DNA of 64,000 nucleotides from contig NZ_AUHC01000002.1 of the NCBI RefSeq assembly GCF_000422985.1, positions 248,001 through 312,000 on the forward strand, given 5' to 3'. The position numbers and the translations under genes were made by a program. Below are positions 31,983 to 44,416 of the stretch, piece after piece; the first letter of the stretch is position 1; each line of letters begins with the position of its first letter. This DNA comes from Erythrobacter cryptus DSM 12079 (GTDB lineage Bacteria > Pseudomonadota > Alphaproteobacteria > Sphingomonadales > Sphingomonadaceae). Under the pieces are notes generated by a model. The model saw only the letters and a list, made by a program, of their open reading frames with translations. It was not told the origin of the DNA and did not search any database.

Positions 31983-32978
31983 ATGCTGATCGAGGACATC
32001 TTCCGCGCGCTTGCTGATCCCACCCGGCTGCGCATCGCCCGCCTGCTGGGGACGATGGAGCTGGCGGTGGGCGAGCTGGCGCAGGTGCTGGGCCAGAGCC
32101 AGCCGCGCGTCTCGCGCCATGTCGGCATCCTGTGCGATGCGGGGCTGGCCGAGCGCCGCCGCGAGGGCAGTTGGGTGTTCCTGCGCCAGAGCGAGGCGCG
32201 CGAGGGCCTTGTGGGCGCGGTCCAGCAATTGCTTGCGCTCGCAGAGGCAGAGGAGCCGGGCTTTGCCGCGCAGTGCGAGGCCGATCGGCGCAAGCTCGCC
32301 GCGATCCGCGAGGCCCGGGCCGCGGCGGCAGAGCTTTACTTTGCCCGCCACGCCGGGGAGTGGGACGAGCTGCGCGCGCTCCACAGCCCCGATGCCGAGG
32401 TCGAGGCGCGGCTTCTCGAGGCGCTCGGCGAGGCGCCGCTCGGCACCCTGCTCGATATCGGCACCGGCACCGGGCGCATGGCCGAGCTTTTCGCCCCCCA
32501 TGCCGATCGCATCGTCGCGCTCGACAAGAGCCTCGAGATGCTGCGCGTCGCCCGGGCCAAGCTCCAGCACCTGCCAGCCAGCCAGATCGAGCTGGTGCAG
32601 GGCGATTTTGTCGATCTGCCCTTTGCCGCGGCGGGGTTTGACACGGTGATCTTGCACCAGGTGCTGCACTTTGCCACCGATCCTGCCCGGGTGCTCGGCG
32701 AGGCCGCGCGGGTGCTCAAGGCCGGCGGGCGGATCGCCATCGTCGATTTTGCCAGCCACGACCGCGAGGAGCTGCGCACCCGCCACCAGCACGTGCGGCT
32801 GGGCTTTTCCGATCGGCAGATGGCCGCGCTGCTGCGCGCGGCGGGCTTTTCCGCCCCGGCACCGATCGCGCTCGCCGGAGCAAGCCTGGTGGTCAAGATC
32901 TGGGTTGCCCGCCGCCGCCCCGGCACCTCGGCTGCTGCCGCGGCGGCTGCCACCCCCGCTCTGGAACCTGCCCCATGA
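31983..32978 (+). CDS. sahR: ArsR-family regulator fused to SAM-dependent methyltransferase domain (SahR-like)
   Basis: A 331-residue fusion. Residues 1-95 form a winged helix of the ArsR type (DIFRALADPTRLRIARLLG, VGELAQVLGQSQPRVSRHV). Residues about 135-305 are a class I methyltransferase fold (TLLDIGTGTGRMAELF, IVALDKSLEMLRVARAK, GGRIAIVDFASHD). No metal-binding Cys pair typical of metal-sensing ArsR proteins is present. As first gene of an operon with metF and metH, it probably senses S-adenosylhomocysteine or SAM through the methyltransferase-like domain, as proposed for SahR proteins. The symbol is assigned by context. The stop overlaps the metF start (ATGA). Confidence 0.78.
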   Translation: MLIEDIFRALADPTRLRIARLLGTMELAVGELAQVLGQSQPRVSRHVGILCDAGLAERRREGSWVFLRQSEAREGLVGAVQQLLALAEAEEPGFAAQCEADRRKLAAIREARAAAAELYFARHAGEWDELRALHSPDAEVEARLLEALGEAPLGTLLDIGTGTGRMAELFAPHADRIVALDKSLEMLRVARAKLQHLPASQIELVQGDFVDLPFAAAGFDTVILHQVLHFATDPARVLGEAARVLKAGGRIAIVDFASHDREELRTRHQHVRLGFSDRQMAALLRAAGFSAPAPIALAGASLVVKIWVARRRPGTSAAAAAAATPALEPAP

Positions 32979-33922
32979 CCCCGACGCTTTCCCAGCTGCA
33001 CGAATACCGCACCGCCACCGATGCCCCGCTGTTTTCGGGCCTGCCGGGCGACGTGGCGGTGAGTTTCGAGTTCTTCCCGCCCAAGAGCGAGGCGATGGAG
33101 CGCCAGCTGTGGGACGCGGTGACGCAATTGAAGCCGCTTGAGCCGGCCTTCGTCTCGGTCACCTATGGCGCGGGCGGATCGACCCGCGAGCGCACCCATG
33201 CCACGGTGGCGCGGATCATTGCCGAGGCGCGGCTTCCGGCCGCGGCGCACCTTACCTGCGTGGCCGCGAGCAAGGACGAGATCCGCGCCGTGGCCGAACG
33301 CTATTGGGAGGCCGGGGTGCGCCACATCGTCGCCCTGCGCGGCGATGCCGGAGAGCCGGGCGCGCCCTTCACCCCGCACCCCGATGGCTATGCCAATGCC
33401 GCCGAGCTGGTGGCGGGGCTCAAGGCGATCGCCCCCTTCGACATCTCGGTTGCCGCCTATCCCGAAACCCACCCCGATGCCGCCAGCCCCGAGGCCGATA
33501 TCGACAACCTCAAGCGCAAGCTCGATGCCGGAGCGAGCCGGGCGATCACCCAGTTCTTCTTTTCGGCCGAAACCTTCTTCCGCTTCCGCGATGCCTGCGC
33601 CGCGGCGGGGATTGCCGCCCCGATCCTGCCCGGCATCCTGCCGGTCACCAATGTTGCCCAGGCGCGCAAGTTTGCTTCGGCCTGCGGCGCGGCGATCCCG
33701 GCGTGGATGGATGGCCTGTTTGAAGGGCTTGATGAAAAGCCCGCCGCGCGCCAGCTGGTCGCCGCCACCATCGCGGCCGAGCTGTGCCGCCGCCTCTATG
33801 CCGGGGGCGTGCGCGATTTCCACTTCTACACGCTCAACCGGCCAGAGCTGGCCTATGCCATCTGCCATCTGCTCGGCAAGCGCCCTCAGAACAGCGACAA
33901 AGCCACGGAGACCCCTGCATGA
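32975..33922 (+). CDS. metF: Methylenetetrahydrofolate reductase
   Basis: A 315-residue FAD-dependent TIM-barrel enzyme producing 5-methyl-THF for methionine synthase. The signatures are VSFEFFPPKSEAMERQLW, PAFVSVTYGAGGSTRERTH, HLTCV, ALRGDAGEPG, AAYPETHPDA, LDAGASRAITQFFF and GILPVTN. Length is typical. It overlaps both neighbours by 4 bp (ATGA on each side), showing tight coupling with the regulator upstream and the homocysteine-methyltransferase half of MetH downstream. Confidence 0.95.
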   Translation: MTPTLSQLHEYRTATDAPLFSGLPGDVAVSFEFFPPKSEAMERQLWDAVTQLKPLEPAFVSVTYGAGGSTRERTHATVARIIAEARLPAAAHLTCVAASKDEIRAVAERYWEAGVRHIVALRGDAGEPGAPFTPHPDGYANAAELVAGLKAIAPFDISVAAYPETHPDAASPEADIDNLKRKLDAGASRAITQFFFSAETFFRFRDACAAAGIAAPILPGILPVTNVAQARKFASACGAAIPAWMDGLFEGLDEKPAARQLVAATIAAELCRRLYAGGVRDFHFYTLNRPELAYAICHLLGKRPQNSDKATETPA

Positions 33923-34962
33923 ACGCCCGCCAACGCCTGCTTGCCGAAGCTGCCGAGCGCGTGCTGATCTTCGATGGCGCCTTCGGCACCCAGATCCAGC
34001 TGCGCAAGCTCACCGAGGCCGACTATGCCGGCGAGCTTGGCCTTGCCGCTGACCAGAAGGGCAACAATGATATCCTCGCGCTCACCCGCCCCGATGTGAT
34101 CGCCGATATCACCCGCGCCTATCTCGAGGCCGGATCGGATGTGGTCTCGACCAACACCTTCTCGGCCAACCGCATCAGCCAGGCCGATTATCGCGCCGAG
34201 CACCTGGTGGGCGAGATCAACCGGGCGAGCGCGCGGATCGCGCGCGGCCTTGCCGATGAATATGCCGCGCGCGATGGCCGCCCCCGCTTTGTCGCCGGCG
34301 CGATCGGCCCGACCAACAAGACCTTGTCCTTGAGCCCCGATGTCGAAGACCCGGGCTTTCGCGAGATCGACTTTGATCACTTGGTCGAGGTCTATCACGA
34401 ACAGGCCGCCGCGCTGGTTGAAGGGGGGGTGGATTTCATTCTCATCGAGACCGTGTTCGATACCTTGAACGCCAAGGCCGGGATCATGGCCGTGCGGCGC
34501 CTCGAGCGCGCGCTGGGGCGGGAGATCCCGCTGATGATCTCGATGACCCTCACTGACCTTTCGGGCCGCAATCTTTCGGGCCACACGGTCGAGGCCTTCT
34601 GGTATGCGGTGCGCCACGCCCGCCCGCTCACCATCGGTCTCAATTGCAGCTTTGGCGCGGCGCAGCTGCGCCCGCACGTCAAGACCCTCGCCCAGATCGC
34701 CGATGCGCTGCTGCTGGTCTATCCCAATGCCGGGCTGCCCAATGAACTGGGCGAATATGACGAGGCGCCCGAGACCACCGCGGCGTTGGTGGCCGATTGG
34801 GCGGCGGATGGCCAGGTCAACATGCTGGGCGGCTGTTGCGGTTCGACCCCTCAGCACATCGCCGCGATCGCCCGCGCCGTTGCCGGTGCCCGCCCGCGCG
34901 CCATCCCCACGCTCACGCCGGCGATGCGGCTTGCCGGGCTTGAAGCCTTCGTTGCCGCCTGA
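33919..34962 (+). CDS. metH: Methionine synthase, homocysteine-binding module (split MetH, N-terminal part)
   Basis: A 347-residue protein equal to the first module of cobalamin-dependent MetH. It is a homocysteine S-methyltransferase barrel with [11 protein letters not shown] at the start and the zinc-binding Cys residues in GLNCSFGA and the late [11 protein letters not shown]. The folate, cobalamin and reactivation modules are on the next gene, so the enzyme is made as two chains. The start overlaps the metF stop (ATGA). The split is common in alphaproteobacteria. Confidence 0.93.
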   Translation: MNARQRLLAEAAERVLIFDGAFGTQIQLRKLTEADYAGELGLAADQKGNNDILALTRPDVIADITRAYLEAGSDVVSTNTFSANRISQADYRAEHLVGEINRASARIARGLADEYAARDGRPRFVAGAIGPTNKTLSLSPDVEDPGFREIDFDHLVEVYHEQAAALVEGGVDFILIETVFDTLNAKAGIMAVRRLERALGREIPLMISMTLTDLSGRNLSGHTVEAFWYAVRHARPLTIGLNCSFGAAQLRPHVKTLAQIADALLLVYPNAGLPNELGEYDEAPETTAALVADWAADGQVNMLGGCCGSTPQHIAAIARAVAGARPRAIPTLTPAMRLAGLEAFVAA

Positions 34963-34982
34963 CCATCCCCGAAAGCACCACC

Positions 34983-37580
<2,598 letters not shown>

Positions 37581-37599
37581 CGCGAGGGCTGGTGCGGCG

Positions 37600-38796
37600 A
37601 TGATGCGGGCCATGATCCGCCGTCTCGCCGCTGCCCTCGCCTTGATCGCCGCCCCTGCCGCCGCTGAGGTCCACACCCCGTCGCCGCCCGCCACGGTCGT
37701 TGTCGCCTTTGACCGCGAGAGCATCCGTCCGCTGATCGTCGAGGGGCTGGCGAACCTTGAAACCGAGCGCCCGGTCGAGGCCAATGATCCGGTGCGGATC
37801 GCGAGCATATCCAAGCTGATCATGGCGCTCGCCGCGCTGCGGCTGGTGGACGAGGGCAAGGTCGATCTTGACCGCGATGTTTCGGACTATCTCGGGTGGA
37901 AGGTGCGTTCTCCCTTCCACCCCGATGCGCCGGTGACACTCGCGCACCTGCTGTCGCACCGCGCGGGGCTGTCCGACAAGGCCGGTTACAGCATTCCGCT
38001 GGGCGAGAGCTTGCAGGCCAAATTCGCTGATCGGGCGGCGTGGCGCGATACGGGCAAGCCGGGGGAGGCGGCGTTCGAATATGCCAATCTCGGATCACCG
38101 CTGGTGGCGACGGTGCTAGAGGCGGCCTCGGGCGAACGCTATGATCGCCTCGTCGAGCGGCTGGTGTTCAAGCCTCTGGGCGTGAAGGCCTGCCTCAACT
38201 GGATCGGCTGCGGGCCCGAGCTGGAGGCCCGCGCGGTGACGCTCTACCGCCATACCGGCGAGGTTGCCGCCGATGCGCCCGAGCGCCTGCCGCCGGCCTG
38301 CACCATCCCCGTGGCCGAAGGAAAGCGTTGCGATCTTGATGCTTACGTCCCCGGCACCAATGCCTCGATCTTCTCGCCCCAGGGCGGGGTGAGGATCGGC
38401 ATGGTGGACCTCGCGAAGATCGGCCGCGAAGTCATGCGGGGCGGGGATTCCGATTTCCTTCAGCCGCGCGCGCTGGAAAGGCTGGTTCTTTCGCCCGTGC
38501 AGGGGCGGACCGGCGCGGCGCAGTTGTTCTGCCATTACGGTCTGGGACTCCAGTTGATCGAATGGTTCGATGATCCCTGCGACGACACGCTGTTCAGCAT
38601 CGGCAGGCCATGGCTTGGCCACCCCGGAGAGGCCTATGGCCTGCTCTCTGGGCTTTGGTATGAGCCGCGACGCGGGATCGGTTTCGTCTATTTCACCACC
38701 CAGAACCCGCCTCCCGAAGGCGGCGAGGACACTGGGAACTTCACCGTGCGCGAAAAGGAATTGATGGCGCGCGCGCTGGAGCTGACGGGAAAGTAG
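37600..38796 (+). CDS. Beta-lactamase-family serine hydrolase
   Basis: A 398-residue exported protein. A signal peptide is evident (IRRLAAALALIAAPAAA, cleavage near residue 22). The class C/penicillin-binding-protein fold has the nucleophile motif S69-I-S-K72 and the Y161-A-N motif; LLSHRAGLSDKAGY is also typical. The third motif is probably the HPGEAYG region near residue 345, where such esterases often carry H-x-G. Function may be esterase, peptidase or cell-wall related, and no resistance role can be claimed. It begins 19 bp after metH, and a hairpin follows. Confidence 0.82.
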   Translation: MMRAMIRRLAAALALIAAPAAAEVHTPSPPATVVVAFDRESIRPLIVEGLANLETERPVEANDPVRIASISKLIMALAALRLVDEGKVDLDRDVSDYLGWKVRSPFHPDAPVTLAHLLSHRAGLSDKAGYSIPLGESLQAKFADRAAWRDTGKPGEAAFEYANLGSPLVATVLEAASGERYDRLVERLVFKPLGVKACLNWIGCGPELEARAVTLYRHTGEVAADAPERLPPACTIPVAEGKRCDLDAYVPGTNASIFSPQGGVRIGMVDLAKIGREVMRGGDSDFLQPRALERLVLSPVQGRTGAAQLFCHYGLGLQLIEWFDDPCDDTLFSIGRPWLGHPGEAYGLLSGLWYEPRRGIGFVYFTTQNPPPEGGEDTGNFTVREKELMARALELTGK

Positions 38797-38807
38797 CGGC
38801 CACAAAT

Positions 38808-38836
38808 CCCTCCCCATCCTTGCAGGATGGGTAGGG
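38808..38836 (+). terminator. Hairpin after serine hydrolase gene
   Basis: A 12-bp stem CCCTCCCCATCC/GGATGGGTAGGG (one mismatch) with loop TTGCA begins 12 bp after the stop codon. There is no clear T run. The rest of 38837-39034 contains one further small hairpin (GGGCGCA/TGCGCCC near 38915) and no gene. Confidence 0.5.
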
Positions 38837-39034
38837 ACTCTAGGGGCCGGTTGTTGGAACCTCGGGCCTGCCAAGGCGGCGGGGGCGGGGGTTTTCCTAC
38901 TCGGCTGGAAGGGCGCAGGATTGCGCCCATGAACCCGCTCGCCCGCCTCTTTTCATGCCCCGCAATGGCGGGTTGGGGGGCGGCGAGAATTCCGCTCCTG
39001 GACAGTGTCTCATGTGTCTCCAACAGGGTGCGGC

Positions 39035-40234
39035 TTACGCCTCGGCCTTCACCCGTGCGCCGAGCTTCGCGATCAAGGGGCTCGCAAAGGGCTTGGTCAG
39101 CATCGTGCTTGCCACCGCCATCAGCAGCAGGGCGGTGAAGGTCGTCGGCGTGATCACCTGCTTATCCAGCAGGATATTGGCAAAGATGATCATGATCAGC
39201 GCCTTGGTCTGGAGCAGCCAGCCGATGAGGCGCGCCTCGGCCCGGCTCCAGCCGAGCAGGCGTCCGGCGATGTGAACGCCCAGGAGCTTGCCCCCCACCG
39301 CCGCGGCGAGCAGCAGCCCGGCCACGGCAAACACGGTGAGTCCGCCGCCTTCCCACTGGGTGCGAAGGCCGGTGGAAAGGAAGAACACCGGCATGATGGT
39401 GAGCAGCACCACGTCGCGGAAACGGTCCATCGCCTCGTGGCCGAACCACCTGGCATCGAGCACCACGCCAGCCAGGAAAGCACCGACCATGAAGTGCAGC
39501 CCCGCCCAGTCGCCGGCAAAGCCGCACATCGCCAGCCAGATGAGGCCTACTGCCCAGCGATCCGCTGCGCCGATGCGCGCCATCACCCACCGCATCGCCC
39601 AGGCGGCAAAGGCAAAGCCGAGGATGAACAACGCCTGGCGCGCCAGCCGGTCGAAATCCAGCAGGATCAACGCCAGAACGCCCCAGATGGCGATGTCATC
39701 GAGGCTGGCATAGCGCAGGATGCGCTGGCCAAGCTGTTCGCGCAGGATGCCGAGCTTGTCCATCAGCAGCACGAGGATCGGCAGCGCTGTCACCGCACAG
39801 GACATGCCGATGCCGAGCAGCGCCTGCCAATATTCCCCCTTGGGCCCGCGCCAGCCGGGAAATTGCAGGATTATCGCAGCCGCCGCAGTGCCGGCCAGCA
39901 GCGGCACGCCCAATGCAAGGCCCGCGGTCAGCCCGGTCTCGCGCCGGTGCTGCCAGGCCTGGCTGAGATCGAGTTCGATTCCTGCGATCCACACGAACAG
40001 CATCACCGCCCACCAGGCCACCCCATTCAAGGCCATGATCACGTCCGGGCGGAACACGAAGGCATAGTAATCGGGAAATGCCGCCCCCAGCACCCCCGGG
40101 CCGAGCAGGATGCCGCCGACGATCTGCACCACCACCAGCGGCGCCCAGTGATCGGTGCGCCCGAGGCGCCAGACGAGCCAGGGCACCGCGAAGACGATGG
40201 CGAGCGCGATCAGGTAGATTTCGGTGATGTTCAT
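39035..40234 (-). CDS. Cation:proton antiporter, CPA2 family
   Basis: A 399-residue membrane protein with about 12 helices. Typical features are VVVQIVGGILLGPGVLG in helix 2, FVWIAGIELDL, MSCAVTALPILVLLMDKLG, YASLDDIAIWGVL with the charged DD pair, and HFMVGAFLAGVVLD. It lacks the C-terminal RCK/TrkA_N domain of KefB/C proteins, so it is more like a short Na+/H+ or K+/H+ exchanger. ATG 40234. It is divergent from the gcv operon; the 411-bp spacer contains the glycine riboswitch. Confidence 0.87.
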   Translation of the reverse strand: MNITEIYLIALAIVFAVPWLVWRLGRTDHWAPLVVVQIVGGILLGPGVLGAAFPDYYAFVFRPDVIMALNGVAWWAVMLFVWIAGIELDLSQAWQHRRETGLTAGLALGVPLLAGTAAAAIILQFPGWRGPKGEYWQALLGIGMSCAVTALPILVLLMDKLGILREQLGQRILRYASLDDIAIWGVLALILLDFDRLARQALFILGFAFAAWAMRWVMARIGAADRWAVGLIWLAMCGFAGDWAGLHFMVGAFLAGVVLDARWFGHEAMDRFRDVVLLTIMPVFFLSTGLRTQWEGGGLTVFAVAGLLLAAAVGGKLLGVHIAGRLLGWSRAEARLIGWLLQTKALIMIIFANILLDKQVITPTTFTALLLMAVASTMLTKPFASPLIAKLGARVKAEA

Positions 40235-40379
40235 CGCCGCGCGGTCTTATTGTCCTTGAAAGCTGTGCGCAAACGGCTTTGCCCCGCGCATCGCGCAGGT
40301 GCAGGCGATTGACGCGCTGCAGCATTTGGCGCATGCCCGGCCCGTCTTCCGCAGCGGGTGCGAATCTGCTGCGGGCGGC

Positions 40380-40585
40380 CGCGCGGGAGAGCCCGTCGGC
40401 ACCCCTTGGGGTGCTGCGGCGCCGAAGGAGCAACCGCCCCGGAAACTCTCAGGCCACCGGACCGCCCGGTCGCATGACACTCTGGAAAGCGCCCGTGGCA
40501 GGTGCCGCGGGCCACCGAAGGGGAGGCAAGGCGCGCTTCGCGTCCCTGCCGAAGCTCTCAGGTCACCCGACAGAGGGGGCAGCGT
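40380..40585 (+). ncRNA. Tandem glycine riboswitch
   Basis: Two consecutive glycine aptamers precede gcvT. Aptamer 1 (about 40385-40470) has GGGAGAG, CCGAAGGAGCAA, then GGAAACTCTCAGG and CCACCGGACCG. Aptamer 2 (about 40476-40582) has ACTCTGGAAAG, CCACCGAAGGGG, then GAAGCTCTCAGG and CCGACAGAGGGGG. These are the conserved cores of the class that usually activates glycine cleavage genes when glycine is high. About 60 bases separate it from the gcvT start, enough for an expression platform at the ribosome-binding site. Confidence 0.95.
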
Positions 40586-40645
40586 CATCGCGGGGCCGCG
40601 TGGCTCCGTTTGCCTGCCTTCTGATGCCCGGGGGAAGACCTGATC

Positions 40646-41779
40646 GTGAGCGATCAAGAGACCGACGAGACGCTCGAGGAACTGCCGCTCGCCGCGCTGC
40701 CGCTCGATGCCTGGCACCGCGCCCGGGGCGCGCGCATGGTGCCCTTTGCCGGCTATGAGATGCCGATCCAGTACGAAGGCATCATCGCCGAACATCACTG
40801 GACACGCAGCCATGCGGGCCTATTTGATGTCTCGCACATGGGCCAGCTGGTGCTTTCGGGCGAGGGGCTCGACGCTGCACTCGAGGCGGTGCTGCCGATC
40901 GACCTTTCGACCTTGAAGGCGGGCGCCCAGCGCTATTCGCTGCTGCTCGACGCGGCGGGCGGGGTGCTCGATGATCTGATGGTCTCGCGCCTTGCGGACG
41001 GTTCGCTCTACCTCGTGGTCAACGGCGCGACCAAGTGGGACGATATCGCGCTGCTGCGCGAGGACCTGCCCGATGCGATCACGCTCAACCATCTCGATGA
41101 CCAGGCGCTGCTGGCGCTCCAGGGGCCCGAGGCCGCCGCGGTGCTCGCCCGCCACGTGCCCGAAGTGGCGGGCCTGACCTTCATGCGCTTTGGTCGCTTC
41201 GCGCTTGCCGGGCACCCGGTGCAGATCGCCCGGGCGGGCTATACCGGCGAAGATGGCTTCGAGATTTCGCTCCCTGCCGCCGCCGCCGCCGAGATTGCCG
41301 ACCTGCTCTGCGGCGAACCCGAAGTGAAGCCCATCGGGCTTGGCGCCCGCGATTCGCTCCGGCTCGAGGCCGGACTGCCGCTCTATGGCCATGACCTCTC
41401 CCCCGAGACCAGCCCGATCGAGGCGGGGCTTACCTTCGGCATCAACAAGCGCCGCCGCAGCACCGGCGGCTTTCCGGGCGCCGAACGGATCATCCGCGAG
41501 ATCAATCAAGGCACGCAGCGCAAGTGGGTCGGCCTCCGGCTCGAAGGGCGCCTGCCCGCGCGCGAGGGCGTGCAGGTCTTTGCGGGAGCCGCCCAGATCG
41601 GCACCGTCACCAGCGGCGGCTTTTCGCCCACACTCGGTGTGCCGATCGCCATGGCCTATGTCGCCAGCGCTCATGCCGCCCCCGGCACCGCGCTCGAGGT
41701 GGAGGTGCGGGGCAAGCGCCTTGCCGCCACCGTGGTTGCCACCCCCTTTGTCCCGCACCGCTACCATCGAGGGAGCTGA
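40646..41779 (+). CDS. gcvT: Glycine cleavage system T protein (aminomethyltransferase)
   Basis: A 377-residue folate-binding enzyme that releases ammonia from the aminomethyl-lipoyl H protein and makes 5,10-methylene-THF. Family blocks are MVPFAGYEMPIQYEGI, GLFDVSHMGQL, ARAGYTGEDGFEI, LGARDSLRLEAGLPLYGHDL and TSGGFSPTLGVPIAMAY. GTG 40646 has GGGGGAAG about 8 bp upstream. The first 15 residues are an acidic extension (ETDETLEEL). It is the first gene after the glycine riboswitch, 4 bp from gcvH. Confidence 0.95.
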   Translation: MSDQETDETLEELPLAALPLDAWHRARGARMVPFAGYEMPIQYEGIIAEHHWTRSHAGLFDVSHMGQLVLSGEGLDAALEAVLPIDLSTLKAGAQRYSLLLDAAGGVLDDLMVSRLADGSLYLVVNGATKWDDIALLREDLPDAITLNHLDDQALLALQGPEAAAVLARHVPEVAGLTFMRFGRFALAGHPVQIARAGYTGEDGFEISLPAAAAAEIADLLCGEPEVKPIGLGARDSLRLEAGLPLYGHDLSPETSPIEAGLTFGINKRRRSTGGFPGAERIIREINQGTQRKWVGLRLEGRLPAREGVQVFAGAAQIGTVTSGGFSPTLGVPIAMAYVASAHAAPGTALEVEVRGKRLAATVVATPFVPHRYHRGS

Positions 41780-41783
41780 TCAA

Positions 41784-42155
41784 ATGCCGCGCTACTACAC
41801 CGACGAACACGAGTGGATCGAGGTCGAGGACGATGTCGCCACCGTCGGCATCACCGATTATGCCCAGGGCCAATTGGGCGATATCGTCTATGTCGAACTG
41901 CCCGAAGTCGGGGCGCTGATCGAACGGGGCAAGGATGCCGCGGTGGTCGAGAGCGTCAAGGCCGCCTCGGATGTCTATGCCCCGATCACCGGCGAGATCA
42001 CCGAGATCAACCCGGCGCTTGAGGACAACCCGGCGCTGGTCAATTCCAGCCCCGAGGACGAGGGCTGGTTCTTCCGCATGACCATCGCCGATGCGGGCGA
42101 GCTTGACGCGCTGATGGACGAGGAGGGCTACAAGGCCTTCATCGACAGCCTTTGA
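41784..42155 (+). CDS. gcvH: Glycine cleavage system H protein
   Basis: A 123-residue lipoyl carrier. The lipoylation site is Lys59 in AAVVESVKAASDVYAPI; YYTDEHEWIEVEDD at the start and NSSPEDEGWFFRM near the end are standard. ATG 41784 follows GAGGGAG with 7-bp spacing, giving strong initiation. It shuttles the aminomethyl group between the P and T proteins. The next gene, 13 bp downstream, is an unexpected glycosyltransferase-like gene. Confidence 0.97.
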   Translation: MPRYYTDEHEWIEVEDDVATVGITDYAQGQLGDIVYVELPEVGALIERGKDAAVVESVKAASDVYAPITGEITEINPALEDNPALVNSSPEDEGWFFRMTIADAGELDALMDEEGYKAFIDSL

Positions 42156-42168
42156 GCCGCACCCGCCC

Positions 42169-43005
42169 GTGAGCGCCGCCCCCGCCCCCCAAGCTGCCAG
42201 CCTGATGGTTGCCACCCCGCTCTATACCGGGGCCGCGGCGGACTATCTGCGCAGTATCATCGGCCTGGTGGGCGCGGCCGAGCGAGCGGGGCTGGGCTGC
42301 CGTTTTGCCTGGCTGAGCAACAATCCGCTGATCGACCGGGCAAGAAACGCGCTGGTCGCTGCCTTCCTGCAGAGCGAGGCGCGCTACCTCGTCTTCATCG
42401 ATGGCGATATCGGCTTTGATCCCGATCAGCTCATCGGCCTCATCGCGCGGATGGAGGCTGATCCCGCGCTGGCGGTGGTGGGCGCGCCCTGCCCCAAGCG
42501 GCGGATCAACTGGAACCTCGTTGCCGCCGCCGCGGAACGTGGCCTTGCCGCTGGCAATCCGGCCGCGCTCGAGCGCTTCTCCGGGGTGTTCGCGCTCGAT
42601 CTGGTCGATCCCAAGGGGCAGTTCCGCCTCGATCAGCCGATCGAGCTGTCCCGCATCGGCACCGGGCTGATGGCGATCCGCCGCGAGGTGATCGCCGCCC
42701 TCATCGCGCGCCACCCCGAGCTGCGCTATGCCCCCGACCAGCTTGATCGTGACAGCGGGCTGGTGGGCGATCATCTCCACGCGTTGTTCCAGCCGCTGAT
42801 CGATCCCGATACCGGGCACCTGCTTTCCGACGATTACGCCTTCTGTCACCGGGTGCGCGCGGCGGGCTTTCGCATCTGGCTCGCCCCGTGGATGCGCACC
42901 AGCCACACCGGCCCGGCGCGCTTTGCCGGGGCGCTGGCCGATCTTGCCGCGCTTGGCACTGCACCGCTCGCCGCGCCGCCCGAGCCGCCCCCGCCCCCCG
43001 CCTGA
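42169..43005 (+). CDS. Glycosyltransferase-like protein inside the gcv operon
   Basis: A 278-residue soluble protein. An N-terminal Rossmann-like domain has [25 protein letters not shown], where DGD resembles the GT-A D-x-D metal site. [28 protein letters not shown] and [16 protein letters not shown] follow, as in Anp1/family-2 type transferases. Donor and acceptor are unknown. It starts at GTG 42169 and lies between gcvH and gcvPA in the same direction with short gaps, so it is probably transcribed under glycine control. The Pro-rich end (PPEPPPPPA) is untypical. Confidence 0.68.
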   Translation: MSAAPAPQAASLMVATPLYTGAAADYLRSIIGLVGAAERAGLGCRFAWLSNNPLIDRARNALVAAFLQSEARYLVFIDGDIGFDPDQLIGLIARMEADPALAVVGAPCPKRRINWNLVAAAAERGLAAGNPAALERFSGVFALDLVDPKGQFRLDQPIELSRIGTGLMAIRREVIAALIARHPELRYAPDQLDRDSGLVGDHLHALFQPLIDPDTGHLLSDDYAFCHRVRAAGFRIWLAPWMRTSHTGPARFAGALADLAALGTAPLAAPPEPPPPPA

Positions 43006-43039
43006 TCCTCTCCCGCCCAGCCAAGGAAAGCCACCCACC

Positions 43040-44416
43040 ATGCGCTACCTTCCCCTCACCGATGCCGACCGCCAGGCGATGCTCGCCCGGATCGGGGCGG
43101 CCAGCATCGATGACCTGTTCATCGATGTGCCCGAGGCCGCCCGGCTCGACGGGCCGATCCCCGGCCTGCCGCTGCATGCCAGCGAGATGGCGGTCGAACG
43201 CCACATGAAGGCGCTGGCGGCAAAGAACCTGGTGGCGGGCGAGGTGCCCTTCTTCCTCGGCGCCGGGGCCTATCGCCACCACGTGCCGGCCAGTGTCGAT
43301 GCGATCATCCAGCGCGGCGAGTTCCTCACCGCCTACACCCCCTACCAGCCGGAAATCGCGCAAGGCACGCTGCAGATGCTGTTCGAGTTCCAGACCCAGG
43401 TCGCGCGGCTCTATGGCTGCGCGGTCGCCAATGCCTCGCTCTATGACGGCTCGACCGCGTGCTGGGAGGCGGTGGCGATGGCGACCCGCATCACCCGGCG
43501 CAAGCGCGCGGTGCTCTCGGGCGCGCTGCATCCCCACTATGCCCAGGTGGTCAAGACCATGGCGCATTTCACCGGCGATACCATCGCCGATGCTCTGCCG
43601 GCGATCACGCCCGAGCCCGATCTTGCCGGCCTCATCGCCCGGATCGATGAGGAGACCGCCTGCGTGGTGGTGCAATATCCCGATATCTTGGGGCGCATCA
43701 GCGATCTCACCCCCGTGGCCGAAGCCGCCCATGCCCGGGGCGCGCTGCTGGTGGTGGTCAACACCGAGCCGGTGGCCCTCGGCGCGATCAAGGCACCGGG
43801 CGAGATGGGCGCGGATATCGTGGTGGGCGAGGGCCAGGCGCTCGGTGTTGGCCTCCAATTCGGCGGGCCTTACCTTGGCCTGTTTGCCGTGCGTGATCCC
43901 AAGCACGTGCGCCAGATGCCGGGGCGGCTGTGCGGCGAGACCGTGGATGCCGAGGGCAAGCGCGGCTTCGTGCTGACGCTTTCCACCCGCGAACAGCACA
44001 TCCGCCGCGAGAAGGCGACGAGCAATATCTGCACCAATTCGGGCCTGTGCGCGCTCGCCTTCTCGGTCCACATGACGTTGCTGGGCGAGAAGGGGCTGCG
44101 CCAGCTTGCGGCCGAGAACCATCGGCTGGCCTGTCTTGCTGCCGATCGGCTGGCACGCGTGCCGGGCGTCGAGGTGCTCAACCAGGCCTTCTTCAACGAG
44201 TTCACGCTGATGCTCGGCGGCAAGCCGGCGCGCCAGATCGTGCGCGATCTGGCGGATCGCGGGGTGCTCGGCGGGGTCTCGCTCGGGCGGCTCTATCCGG
44301 GCGTCGCAGCGCTCGAACATGCGCTGCTCGTCGCCGTCACCGAGACCACCAGCGAAGAAGATATCGAACGGCTCGCCTGCGAGCTTGAGGCCAGCATCAA
44401 GGAGACCGCGCAATGA
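43040..44416 (+). CDS. gcvPA: Glycine dehydrogenase (decarboxylating) subunit 1
   Basis: A 458-residue N-terminal half of the glycine cleavage P protein. Signatures are [67 protein letters not shown] and [10 protein letters not shown]. It forms a heterodimer with subunit 2 to decarboxylate glycine. ATG 43040 has AAGGAAAG about 11 bp upstream. Its stop overlaps the gcvPB start by 4 bp (ATGA). Confidence 0.96.
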   Translation: MRYLPLTDADRQAMLARIGAASIDDLFIDVPEAARLDGPIPGLPLHASEMAVERHMKALAAKNLVAGEVPFFLGAGAYRHHVPASVDAIIQRGEFLTAYTPYQPEIAQGTLQMLFEFQTQVARLYGCAVANASLYDGSTACWEAVAMATRITRRKRAVLSGALHPHYAQVVKTMAHFTGDTIADALPAITPEPDLAGLIARIDEETACVVVQYPDILGRISDLTPVAEAAHARGALLVVVNTEPVALGAIKAPGEMGADIVVGEGQALGVGLQFGGPYLGLFAVRDPKHVRQMPGRLCGETVDAEGKRGFVLTLSTREQHIRREKATSNICTNSGLCALAFSVHMTLLGEKGLRQLAAENHRLACLAADRLARVPGVEVLNQAFFNEFTLMLGGKPARQIVRDLADRGVLGGVSLGRLYPGVAALEHALLVAVTETTSEEDIERLACELEASIKETAQ

